A DNA stretch of 64,000 nt from CAZSMC01 sp964607755 (GTDB taxonomy: Bacteria > Zhuqueibacterota > Zhuqueibacteria > Residuimicrobiales > Krinioviventaceae): the NCBI GenBank assembly GCA_964607755.1, contig CAZSMC010000016.1, forward strand, positions 6,549 to 70,548. The letters run 5' to 3'. Both the position numbers and the translations under genes were made by a program. Shown piece by piece: positions 38,501 to 46,051 of the stretch (position 1 is the first letter of the stretch; every line of letters starts with the position of its first letter). The notes beneath the pieces were generated by a model that saw only the letters and a list, made by a program, of their open reading frames with translations, searched no databases and was not told the origin of the DNA.

Positions 38501-38872
38501 AGCCCATCCCCACAATTCACTCGGATTCTCCGGATTGAGGTCGACAAATTCACGGTATTGCGTTTCCATGGGATGGATTCGCTTGCCGCTGGTATCATCC
38601 GTAGCGACACACACAATCAGGGCTACGCCATCCTGATATTCATGCCCGGTTCCTTGCGGCCATTCACAGGACGGACTATATGGATGCTCTGCAATTTCTC
38701 CCCAGTTTTTAAATCGCGTCGATATTCGGTTGCCATCCATAATACCGGTTCGCAACATCTTTAGATCTCCGGTATTTGGGTCTGGCTCACGCTGCTGTAC
38801 TTCCTGTGGAAAAACCGGAATGATGCAGAAAATGAAAAGCATGAACCATATAATCTGATATTTCAGCTTCAT
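35597..38872 (-). CDS. Very large secreted protein with Ca-loop-like repeats and C-terminal sorting-like domain
   Basis: 1091 aa, signal peptide about 1-22. The sequence is Asp-rich and has several EF-hand/thrombospondin-3-like loops: DDKDNDYDGLLNE, DEDGDWRPFTDLNGNNQWDPG, and a Gly/Asp/Glu-rich segment. FN3-like units follow (PKKPQLTATPADGKVILRWDD). The C-terminus (about 990-1091) starts VFVVPNPYVATASW and ends YGVYIYHVDAPGVGEKIGKFAVIK (split here), a T9SS/FlgD-like sorting domain of the 'PNPY' subtype. It is encoded between the TonB receptor and another T9SS cargo. It might take the place of a SusD-like partner, but no SusD features were seen. Confidence 0.6.
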   Translation of the reverse strand: MKLKYQIIWFMLFIFCIIPVFPQEVQQREPDPNTGDLKMLRTGIMDGNRISTRFKNWGEIAEHPYSPSCEWPQGTGHEYQDGVALIVCVATDDTSGKRIHPMETQYREFVDLNPENPSELWGWAPLPGYFSEGSDSPAMSDDPSTWPMTWPDKPHSWDGNWNGWFGKGKTQAELETYFVFDDDLDEEWEFFPDPTDSSRRGAGLEVAARYFQWAQVLARDAIFALYFITNEGKTDYDSVYFAFYTDWGLGDLPGEDMDNMDDAGSYDLELDIAYAWDSNYTGYRGWPVGVGGFAFLESPGITYDDKDNDYDGLLNESRTNPAGVWLDQYPYGVYDVEAFERHYNRKPAPHWSGDEDGDWRPFTDLNGNNQWDPGEPLNDDVGMDGIGPYDEGYEGPDEGEGDGIPTLGRGNLPGEPNFGKTDKDESDQIGLTGFEIFNVHYYELTNDEQNWNVFRRSRSPSERKPDPLVGGNLGMFFSSGPFKLRAGQTENYSMALLFADDLETLSRRKKTVQSIYNNDYRFAVAPKKPQLTATPADGKVILRWDDAAESSWDPFLQEYDFEGYQLYRSSEAKFRESLTITNSYGDEFYYLPHSQGGILAQFDKKNGIKGLHPVDTEGIKFNLGNDTGLRHMYIDTTVQNGQTYFYALVSYDHGKADTTDTGIEGITPMWCTSNIELDPAGNLVPDINCAVVTPNSYAAGYVPPGLDDKKYPERDNIHKIGPGTGQIKVHFIEDDSVKDGHTYEVVFRDTSKFHHEGAVFYTIDDSTSNTQLFPEQIIGEHVETPLFNGIALDIYNAPSVKLDYNKTGWLKKSTTYQTIVDFHPTFSSEFQPTYNISIPYPADFEITFSDEIIDSSDAGLGTYKVTPTKFSVWNVTEQKPANFFFTDIIKDSTLSPDTTESILLFMKNPEIPFFKLNVSWRIHFASDTLEAQIPPQPGDVYYLATEKPFRTGDIFRFTVEGVKYEKEKAKVELDDVFVVPNPYVATASWERKNPFLKGRGERRIWFMNLPDKCTIRIYTIRGYLVDTIEYDGFGYHSPEYDPGYQTSGTPIGAVPWNLVSKDGMDIAYGVYIYHVDAPGVGEKIGKFAVIK

Positions 38873-38985
38873 ATCTTTTACCTCTTTTTTGAAAATATAG
38901 AACGAAAACCTGTCAATTTATTTTATCAAACTGACCCTGTTACTATTCATACTGACAAAATGAGCGCTATTTCATTGACCCTTGG

Positions 38986-41679
38986 TTAGAAACTCACCCT
39001 CAATCCTATCTGAATCTCGCGAGGAGCAGAATAAAAATCTGGTCTGATAAAATAGTCTTCCAGTTCATTAATACCTCTCGGATGGATATAGCTCAAGTCA
39101 AATGGTGTCAATGTATATCCTGCTCGTCCGGTGTCTGGAAATACATTGATCTCGTTCAATCGATCAAAGAGATTAAAAATCCGGACAAAGCCCACATAGT
39201 TGAAACCGGCAAATTTGAACATTTTATTGAAATAGAGATCAAACGTGTAAATCAATGGCTGTCTTGAATTGTTTTCGATATAAGCACCACTGCCCCGCAC
39301 CGATGTGTAGGGAAAACCTGTTGCCAGACGACCAATAATGCTAAAGTTATAATTTTCCGGATTTCCCATCGTCAACGTGGCATTTAATTGATGCCGGCGG
39401 TCCCAATCCAACGGCCGCATCTGTTTGAGTGTTTCGCGACCAGATTTTTCGTTCAAGAACGCATCATTCGGATCAGACGCATTTCCTTTGGCGACTTGAA
39501 ACGTATAATCAATAGTCGCACCCATTCCGGTAATTCCGGGTGTCTGGCGTTTTTCCATAGAAACTGTGATCCCTTTTATATTGGCATAATCGCGGTTTAT
39601 GTATTGTGCGTAATAACCGCCGGTAAACAGACGATGCACCTTTGTACTGAGCAGGTTTATAATGTCTTTTCGATAGACAGTGACATCCAGCGCATAATCT
39701 TTTGCAAGCTGCTGCTGCAAACCGATTTCATAGATAACTGTTTTTTGAGGTTTGAGTGCTGAATTCCCCAATGTATTCAGCAAACTGTTCGGAGGTGGTG
39801 AAACCGTGCTTTGCAAGGGATAAAGCTCAAATTCCGGATTGACATATAAATAATCATAATTGGGAGTCTGAAAAAAATGACCATAGGAGATGTGGATCAC
39901 TCCTTGATCAGTTATTGGATAGGCGAGACCCAATCGCGGGCTAAACTGAGTTGTGATATCGGCGTCCTCTCTTGCGGAATGCGCAGGATCGGCATAATCA
40001 ACAAGAACCTCTCCACTTGGATCGAAATAATCGAAACGAAGACCGGCATTGACGATCATGTAATCAAATTCCATTTTATCCTGAAGATAAACGGAAAATT
40101 CCCTGGGATAGTGGGTATATTTGTTATTATTAAATGCTGTTAGTGGAGGAATGCGCTGCACCCGGTCAGGTACAACCTCATATTCATGTAACCACAATTT
40201 GTGGCGTTTGGCTTCGACTCCGAGCTTGATCTGATGAGTATTGGTGATCTGGCTGGTCAGGTCTAATTTACCGAGTGTGGTATTGGTGCTTCGTTGAAAG
40301 CTCCACATTTGCATACCACCCGATAAAAAGGCGTTAGCTCCGGCATCTTGCAGCCTCCTGCTTGGCACATACCTTGGATCGTATGGATCTTTATAAACAT
40401 ACTGATCGTAGTCTTTTGTAAAGTGATTTAATTTCAGAGTTAGAAATGTGCGGCTGCTGATAACATGAGTCCATATCAGGCTGTTGTGATAGCCATTGTT
40501 ATAACGTTTATAATCTCCATCAGGGTTAAGGCGAAAACGATGATCATACGATTTGGAATAGGTGTCCTGTAATAGTAATTCGTAACTGATTTTGTCGGAT
40601 GCAGAGAATTTGTAGCTCAACTTGGCCAGAGCAGTTATTCGTTTCTCCGGATTCATGGGTACGGCTTCTGCTTTATCTACAAGTTCATCTGCCAATTCCT
40701 GGGAAAAAGTATAGGTTTTTCCCTGCGACATGAGGGTCCAATCACTCATCTGACTTGCCTCAAAATCAGAATGATCAGAAGGAACAAACACTTTTTTTCC
40801 ATAAATATAACCTTCATCGTAAAGCCAGCGACCGTTTAGATAAAAAGTGAGTTTGTTATTTGTAAATGGTACAGGCCCGCTCAAGCTGGCTTCAAAATTA
40901 TAGCTGGGATTAATTTTATCTATATTCCAAAAAATATTGGTATGATTGCTTACACGATCTCCAAAATATGTGGCGAGTTCTCCGCTATAACCTTCACCTC
41001 CTTCTTTTGTCACAATGTTCACCACCCCTGACATGGCCTGACCGTATTCTGCATTAAATGTGCCGCTGATCACTTCAAGCTCGGCAATAGCGCTATTTTC
41101 AACCTGAAAGGCATAAGAACCGGAATAAACATCATTCACCGGGATACCATCGATCATGTACATAACTTCACCAGTCCGTCCGCCTCTGAAATGTCCGTCG
41201 ACAACTCCTGCCTGCAAATTAACGACATCTTCAAATTGATCGACCGGTAGTCTTGAAATTGTTTCGGATCCAACCACAGCCGACGTTGATGTTAGATCCA
41301 TTTGTACGAGAGGTTTTTCAGCAATAACTGTTATTTCTTCCCCCATCTCCAAAACAGTGGGCTCTAGCTTGAAATTTAATTTCGTTGTTAAATCAATAGA
41401 AACTTTGACATTTTCATAACGAAGACTATTATATCCGATCATTGAGGCTTTTACAACGTAGGTGCCCGGAGGAACTCGTAAAATTATATACTCACCTCTG
41501 GTATCCGTTGCCGCCCCTAAAGTCGTGCCTTCGATTATGACATTCACACCTGGCAAAAGTTCACCGGTTTCCGCATCAGTCACCTTTCCGGATATTTTGC
41601 CGGTAGTTCCCGCAATGAGAAAATGTGGAATGAACAAACTCATTATCAATAAAAATAAACATGGGATGAAATATCTCAT
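38986..41679 (-). CDS. TonB-dependent receptor with N-terminal carboxypeptidase-regulatory-like domain
   Basis: 897 aa outer-membrane importer. Signal peptide, then a CarboxypepD_reg-like beta-sandwich (about 25-105: GKISGKVTDAETGELLPGVN, DTRGEYIILRVPPGTYVVKA), a plug (about 120-230: MYMIDGIPVNDVYSG, EYGQAMSGVVNIVTKEGG) and a 22-strand barrel ending in an aromatic (IQIGLRVSF). It resembles SusC in domain order, but no SusD gene is present. It should bring oligosaccharides across the outer membrane using TonB-ExbBD, encoded elsewhere. Confidence 0.92.
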   Translation of the reverse strand: MRYFIPCLFLLIMSLFIPHFLIAGTTGKISGKVTDAETGELLPGVNVIIEGTTLGAATDTRGEYIILRVPPGTYVVKASMIGYNSLRYENVKVSIDLTTKLNFKLEPTVLEMGEEITVIAEKPLVQMDLTSTSAVVGSETISRLPVDQFEDVVNLQAGVVDGHFRGGRTGEVMYMIDGIPVNDVYSGSYAFQVENSAIAELEVISGTFNAEYGQAMSGVVNIVTKEGGEGYSGELATYFGDRVSNHTNIFWNIDKINPSYNFEASLSGPVPFTNNKLTFYLNGRWLYDEGYIYGKKVFVPSDHSDFEASQMSDWTLMSQGKTYTFSQELADELVDKAEAVPMNPEKRITALAKLSYKFSASDKISYELLLQDTYSKSYDHRFRLNPDGDYKRYNNGYHNSLIWTHVISSRTFLTLKLNHFTKDYDQYVYKDPYDPRYVPSRRLQDAGANAFLSGGMQMWSFQRSTNTTLGKLDLTSQITNTHQIKLGVEAKRHKLWLHEYEVVPDRVQRIPPLTAFNNNKYTHYPREFSVYLQDKMEFDYMIVNAGLRFDYFDPSGEVLVDYADPAHSAREDADITTQFSPRLGLAYPITDQGVIHISYGHFFQTPNYDYLYVNPEFELYPLQSTVSPPPNSLLNTLGNSALKPQKTVIYEIGLQQQLAKDYALDVTVYRKDIINLLSTKVHRLFTGGYYAQYINRDYANIKGITVSMEKRQTPGITGMGATIDYTFQVAKGNASDPNDAFLNEKSGRETLKQMRPLDWDRRHQLNATLTMGNPENYNFSIIGRLATGFPYTSVRGSGAYIENNSRQPLIYTFDLYFNKMFKFAGFNYVGFVRIFNLFDRLNEINVFPDTGRAGYTLTPFDLSYIHPRGINELEDYFIRPDFYSAPREIQIGLRVSF

Positions 41680-41775
41680 TCTTCATTCCTTTCCCGGTTT
41701 AATGAACGAGAAAAGTTGAGACACCAGACAAAAGGCGCCCGATGTCTCAACCCGTGTGAATCAGTGAGCAGAATC

Positions 41776-44274
41776 TTATTTCAATAAAGTGATTCGCTTG
41801 GAGGTTATGTAATGACCGCTTTTTAATGTGACAATATAAATTCCTGAAGATAAAGGATTGTCAGAATCATCGCGTCCGTCCCAATTGATGTCATAATTCC
41901 CTGCTATTTTGATGCCATCAAATAAAGTTTTTACTTTTTTGCCCAAAATATTGTAAACCTCAATTTGAATTCTTCCGTTCCGCGGAACAAAATAGTTGAT
42001 GGTTGTAGCAGGATTAAATGGATTGGGATAATTTTGCGTAATCCTGAATTCGTTTGGCATATCAATCCTGGCATAATTCGAAATATCTTTTACGCCTGTA
42101 GTTAATATATCGACAGGTTCAATAGTAAAATCATCGTACCAGACTTTACCCACCGGATATGAGGTAAAGCGTGCACGAACGGAAAAGCCAGCAGCATCTT
42201 CTGGTGATTTGGAAATAACATTGTACTGAACCCAGTCACTTGTAGAATCACGCTGATCAAAATAGAAAAATTGATCACCGCCACCGGTCAAATCCCAGCT
42301 CTTTTCAAGCGGCGCCTTGTGATAGAAAAAGCACATGCCCAGTCGGTTGTCATCCCGGTCTAATACAACGTTCGATGGCAAATAACTGTCATCTGAATTC
42401 ACACTGTCACATTTGGCCCACACGCTGATCTTGTACCAGGTATCCGGCTCAACCGCCACCGGCGCTGAATAAAATACCATCTCATCATCATTGTCATCCC
42501 ATTCATGCAACAACACAGACCAGTCACCTCCATGAACCGTGTCGCTCACCGTGTTGGCAAAAGCCTGACCAGCAGCATGCCATTCCATCCACCCCACTGG
42601 CGTTTCAAAATTTCCGTTAAACGGCCACATCTCCCACGGATCTGTGCCGCAACCAACATCGTCAAACCACACCGTACCAGTAGCATCCTTGCCCATCATT
42701 AGCGTCATATACATCTCGTCAGGATCAGTCCCCGCCGGAATCAATAATCCATCTGTGTATTCAGTCCAGTCGCTGCTCGCCGAACTCTGATCCACCGGAA
42801 CAAACTGCTCGCCCAATAACGTTCCGCCAGCATAAAACTGAAATAATACCCCAATCCTGGCATCGTCAGACCCCGGGTCCGTGTTCACACCTTCCGTCTT
42901 TGCCCAAAAACTCAAATTGTACAAACGATCCGCTTTGGCATGATTCCAGTACAAATAAGCATTGTCCACGCTCTTCCAGCCAACGGCATCACCAGAGGCG
43001 TTCGGCTTTTCCACTTTTACCGAACGCAGGCTCTCATGCCCATCTGCCAAATCCCAACTGCAAACACCACTACCATCACCTTCATTTAACTTGTTCCAAA
43101 AGGCAGGAGCAACTGTCTCCAAGTCTCCGTTAACAAGAATATTTGGATTGACTTTAAGCTTTTCGATTGCAAAATCATCGTACCAGACTTTACCCACCGC
43201 ATATGAGGTAAAGCGTGCACGAACGGAAAGACCAGCCGCATCTGCTGGTGATTTGGAAATAACATTGTACTGAACCCAGTCACTTGTAGAATCACGCTGA
43301 TCAAAATAGAAAAATTGATCACCGCCACCGGTCAAATCCCAGCTCTTTTCAAGCGGCGCCTTGTGATAGAAAAAGCACATGCCCAGTCGGTTGTCATCCC
43401 GGTCTAATACAACGTTCGATGGCAAATAACTGTCATCTGAATTCACACTGTCACATTTGGCCCACACGCTGATCTTGTACCAGGTATCCGGCTCAACCGC
43501 CACCGGCGCTGAATAAAATACCATCTCATCATCATTGTCATCCCATTCATGCAACAACACAGACCAGTCACCTCCATGAACCGTGTCGCTCACCGTGTTG
43601 GCAAAAGCCTGACCAGCAGCATGCCATTCCATCCACCCCACTGGCGTTTCAAAATTTCCGTTAAACGGCCACATCTCCCACGGATCTGTGCCGCAACCAA
43701 CATCGTCAAACCACACCGTACCAGTAGCATCCTTGCCCATCATTAGCGTCATATACATCTCGTCAGGATCAGTCCCCGCCGGAATCAATAATCCATCTGT
43801 GTATTCAGTCCAGTCGCTGCTCGCCGAACTCTGATCCACCGGAACAAACTGCTCGCCCAATAACGTTCCGCCAGCATAAAACTGAAATAATACCCCAATC
43901 CTGGCATCGTCAGACCCCGGGTCCGTGTTCACACCTTCCGTCTTTGCCCAAAAACTCAAATTGTACAAACGATCCGCTTTGGCATGATTCCAGTACAAAT
44001 AAGCATTGTCCACGCTCTTCCAGCCAACGGCATCACCAGAGGCGTTCGGCTTTTCCACTTTTACCGAACGCAGGCTCTCATGCCCATCTGCCAAATCCCA
44101 ACTGCAAACACCACTACCATCACCTTCATTTAACTTGTTCCAAAAGGCAGGAGCAACTGTCTCCAAGTCTCCATTCGGCAGCAAGTTTGTTTGTGCAATC
44201 GCTGGATTCGCGATGAATACACAAACAGCAACCATCAACATATATGGAGAAAATATTTGAAACTTTCTTTTCAT
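41776..44274 (-). CDS. Secreted protein with duplicated carbohydrate-binding modules and T9SS sorting domain
   Basis: 832 aa, signal peptide about 1-28. Two nearly identical 348-residue repeats (starting at NGDLETVAPAFW, residues 34 and 382) each hold two CBM4/9-like jelly-roll units (NGDLETVAPAFW... and NGNFETPVGWMEW...), giving four modules ending in VWFDD or VWYDDF. The C-terminus is a classic type A sorting domain (ITQNYPNPFNPATTINY, WDGRDDSDNPLSSGIYIV). No catalytic domain is visible, so it looks like a surface glycan-capture protein. It is the first structural gene after lacI and probably the most highly expressed of the locus. Confidence 0.85.
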   Translation of the reverse strand: MKRKFQIFSPYMLMVAVCVFIANPAIAQTNLLPNGDLETVAPAFWNKLNEGDGSGVCSWDLADGHESLRSVKVEKPNASGDAVGWKSVDNAYLYWNHAKADRLYNLSFWAKTEGVNTDPGSDDARIGVLFQFYAGGTLLGEQFVPVDQSSASSDWTEYTDGLLIPAGTDPDEMYMTLMMGKDATGTVWFDDVGCGTDPWEMWPFNGNFETPVGWMEWHAAGQAFANTVSDTVHGGDWSVLLHEWDDNDDEMVFYSAPVAVEPDTWYKISVWAKCDSVNSDDSYLPSNVVLDRDDNRLGMCFFYHKAPLEKSWDLTGGGDQFFYFDQRDSTSDWVQYNVISKSPADAAGLSVRARFTSYAVGKVWYDDFAIEKLKVNPNILVNGDLETVAPAFWNKLNEGDGSGVCSWDLADGHESLRSVKVEKPNASGDAVGWKSVDNAYLYWNHAKADRLYNLSFWAKTEGVNTDPGSDDARIGVLFQFYAGGTLLGEQFVPVDQSSASSDWTEYTDGLLIPAGTDPDEMYMTLMMGKDATGTVWFDDVGCGTDPWEMWPFNGNFETPVGWMEWHAAGQAFANTVSDTVHGGDWSVLLHEWDDNDDEMVFYSAPVAVEPDTWYKISVWAKCDSVNSDDSYLPSNVVLDRDDNRLGMCFFYHKAPLEKSWDLTGGGDQFFYFDQRDSTSDWVQYNVISKSPEDAAGFSVRARFTSYPVGKVWYDDFTIEPVDILTTGVKDISNYARIDMPNEFRITQNYPNPFNPATTINYFVPRNGRIQIEVYNILGKKVKTLFDGIKIAGNYDINWDGRDDSDNPLSSGIYIVTLKSGHYITSKRITLLK
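42122..44175. repeat. Near-perfect tandem duplication, 1044-bp period
   Basis: The segment 43166-44175 recurs at 42122-43131. From about 42215 to 43121 I found no mismatch against the other copy; the few differences cluster at the 3' end of the reading frame (for example KSPADAAGL versus KSPEDAAGF). The high identity implies a recent duplication or ongoing gene conversion. The unit is in frame and encodes two carbohydrate-binding-like modules. Confidence 0.95.
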
Positions 44275-44498
44275 CGTGAATTCTCCTGTTTCTAAAGTTT
44301 AAAATTTTTGAATGAATTAGCCGAAAAAAAGGTGCAAAATTTAAGTAACCGAATCAGTCGCGGAAGCATAGTATTCACACATTAAGGAGAAGAATAGGGA
44401 ATGTTATACCGGTATTCGCGGCAAATTTCAAGTAAAAGTTGCATCAATTTTTTAGTTGGTTTACCTCCTTTCTGTTGATGTAAATGCTGATATTTGGA

Positions 44499-44509
44499 TT
44501 AACGCTTAA
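44499..44509. promoter_or_regulatory. Weak LacI-operator-like palindrome upstream of the carbohydrate locus
   Basis: TTAACGCTTAA, a short palindrome around a central CGC, lies between the lacI stop and the carbohydrate-binding protein gene, about 225 bases upstream of that start. It shares ACGCTT with the site at 45679-45692. Two strong Shine-Dalgarno-like AAGGAGGT strings nearby (44464-44470 and 44519-44525, minus strand) have no convincing gene after them. Confidence 0.25.
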
Positions 44510-44536
44510 GACAGCATCACCTCCTTAACATTTTGA

Positions 44537-45541
44537 TTATGTGGTTTGGCGGACAATTAATTCAACAGGAACTAAAATTTTTCTGGATGACTTTTGATTT
44601 GTCAAAATCATATCCACTATATTTTTTACAGCAATCAGACCCATTTCCTCTTTATCGACTTTTAAAGTTGTAAGCCGCGGCTCGACTTGAATCGCGAGAT
44701 CCACATCATCAAATCCGACAAGGGCGACCTGATCTGGAATTTTAATGTTGTTCTCTTTTAAGCACCGCATACAGCCGAATGCCATAGCGTCATTCGCGGC
44801 AAATAGTGCAGTAAATGACCTGCTTTGCTTTAAAAGTTTAACAGCGGCGCTATAACCGTGTTTATTGTCAGTATAAGGTTCATCAATAACAACTAATTTA
44901 TCATCAAATGGGATGTCATAATCAGAGAGAGTCTTTTTATATCCCTCAAATCTTTCTTTGATACTGGGGTGGGTCATATCCCCTCCAATAAACGCAATTT
45001 TTCGATGGCCTTTTTCAATCAAATGAGTAACCGCCTGGGTTGCCCCATCCATATTATTGATTAATATGGCTGGAAACTTTCCATTTGGAGGCAGATAATC
45101 AATAAAGAGAATTGGCAAGTCTAAATGCTGAACGTATTTAACTAAATTATTCGGAACTTTTCCCGCTAAAATAACGCCATCAACATTTTTCTCGAGCATG
45201 AACCGGGGAATTGATTTTTTTGTAAATTTGTTCTCAACCGTTGTGAGCAGGATATAAAAATTATGATTCCGGGCTTCAAGCTCAGACCCTAAAAATATTT
45301 TTGTGTAAAACGGTTCAGCTCTATTAAAATGATCATTAGTTAGAATAAAACCAATATTACCGCTTTTTTTGGAAGCAAGTCCCCTTGCTTGATGGCGAGG
45401 ATGATAGTTAAGCTCTCCAATGGCAGCCTGAACTTTTTGGGTTGTTGATGTTGATACATGTTTTTTGCCATTAATAACCAGAGATACAGTGGATAATGAA
45501 ACACCTGCCAGTTTTGCGACATCTTTGATTGTTGGACTCAT
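44537..45541 (-). CDS. LacI family transcriptional regulator
   Basis: 334 aa. The N-terminal helix-turn-helix and hinge helix (TIKDVAKLAGVSLSTVSLVI, then ARGLAS) precede a periplasmic-binding-protein-like effector domain (GNIGFILTND, NVDGVILAG, KIAFIGGDMTHPSIKERFEGY, ALVGFDDVD). It lies immediately upstream of the carbohydrate locus in the same orientation and most likely controls it in response to an imported sugar. A 14-bp perfect palindrome with a central CG lies 18 bases upstream of its start, pointing to autoregulation. Confidence 0.93.
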   Translation of the reverse strand: MSPTIKDVAKLAGVSLSTVSLVINGKKHVSTSTTQKVQAAIGELNYHPRHQARGLASKKSGNIGFILTNDHFNRAEPFYTKIFLGSELEARNHNFYILLTTVENKFTKKSIPRFMLEKNVDGVILAGKVPNNLVKYVQHLDLPILFIDYLPPNGKFPAILINNMDGATQAVTHLIEKGHRKIAFIGGDMTHPSIKERFEGYKKTLSDYDIPFDDKLVVIDEPYTDNKHGYSAAVKLLKQSRSFTALFAANDAMAFGCMRCLKENNIKIPDQVALVGFDDVDLAIQVEPRLTTLKVDKEEMGLIAVKNIVDMILTNQKSSRKILVPVELIVRQTT

Positions 45542-45558
45542 AATTTTTCCAAAATAAT

Positions 45559-45572
45559 TCGAAACGTTTCGA
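45559..45572. promoter_or_regulatory. LacI-type operator (perfect 14-bp palindrome)
   Basis: TCGAAACGTTTCGA is a perfect palindrome with the central CG typical of LacI-family operators. It lies 18 bases upstream of the lacI start codon, where bound repressor would block transcription or initiation. Confidence 0.65.
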
Positions 45573-45678
45573 GTAAAATAGTCTCTAAAACTGTACAGAA
45601 CTAATAGCTGATCGACACAACTTGTTGATATATATTCATTTATATATATTTCATAATGCTTTCAAAGTTATAATATTA

Positions 45679-45692
45679 TTAAAACGCTTCGA
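45679..45692. promoter_or_regulatory. Second LacI-type operator-like site
   Basis: TTAAAACGCTTCGA matches the perfect palindrome at 45559-45572 in 11 of 14 positions when read on the minus strand, keeping the central CG. The two sites are centred 120 bases apart, a distance suitable for looping. Confidence 0.4.
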
Positions 45693-46051
45693 GATATTAA
45701 TAAATAAAAAACAGTTTGTCAAGTATTTTTTGTGATTTGATTAAAAATTATTGAATTCATACCTCTGTAATATCTGATAATTTTCAGCTCCATCCTGCAT
45801 TTTTACATTATTCCAACAATGTTAATCAATTCGACCAAATGATCTAAATACAAGAATAATTGTTCATTCATCACTGTTCGTTGATTATTGAATAATACCC
45901 TTGATTATTAATTTAAAAATCTCTAATATGTTTTTGATGAATTTGTGATCAAACCGGCAAGGGGCACAATAACCGGCCGCAATCTTTTTATTTTCGCGGT
46001 CTGCATGCAGGATAAAAAAAGTTCAATCGACCAACCCACAGGAGGAATGAT

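Larger units (their letters stand above)
45542..46051. other. Divergent intergenic region between lacI and putA
   Basis: 510 strongly AT-rich bases with two LacI-operator-like sites near lacI (separate entries). No small gene was seen. Near putA the composition becomes more GC-rich (from about 45950) and a CCGGC-containing pair (45953-45957 and 45973-45977) precedes the AGGAGGA ribosome site (46041-46047). Confidence 0.5.

Noticed and set aside
42122..44175. Long repeats as a CRISPR or integron array
   Set aside because: The repeat is a 1-kb coding tandem duplication without short repeat and spacer structure.
44404..44525. Strong Shine-Dalgarno-like AAGGAGGT strings and tiny ORFs between lacI and the CBM gene
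   Set aside because: The only ORFs have 20 to 25 codons with poor spacing to the sites; a leader peptide cannot be excluded but is unsupported.
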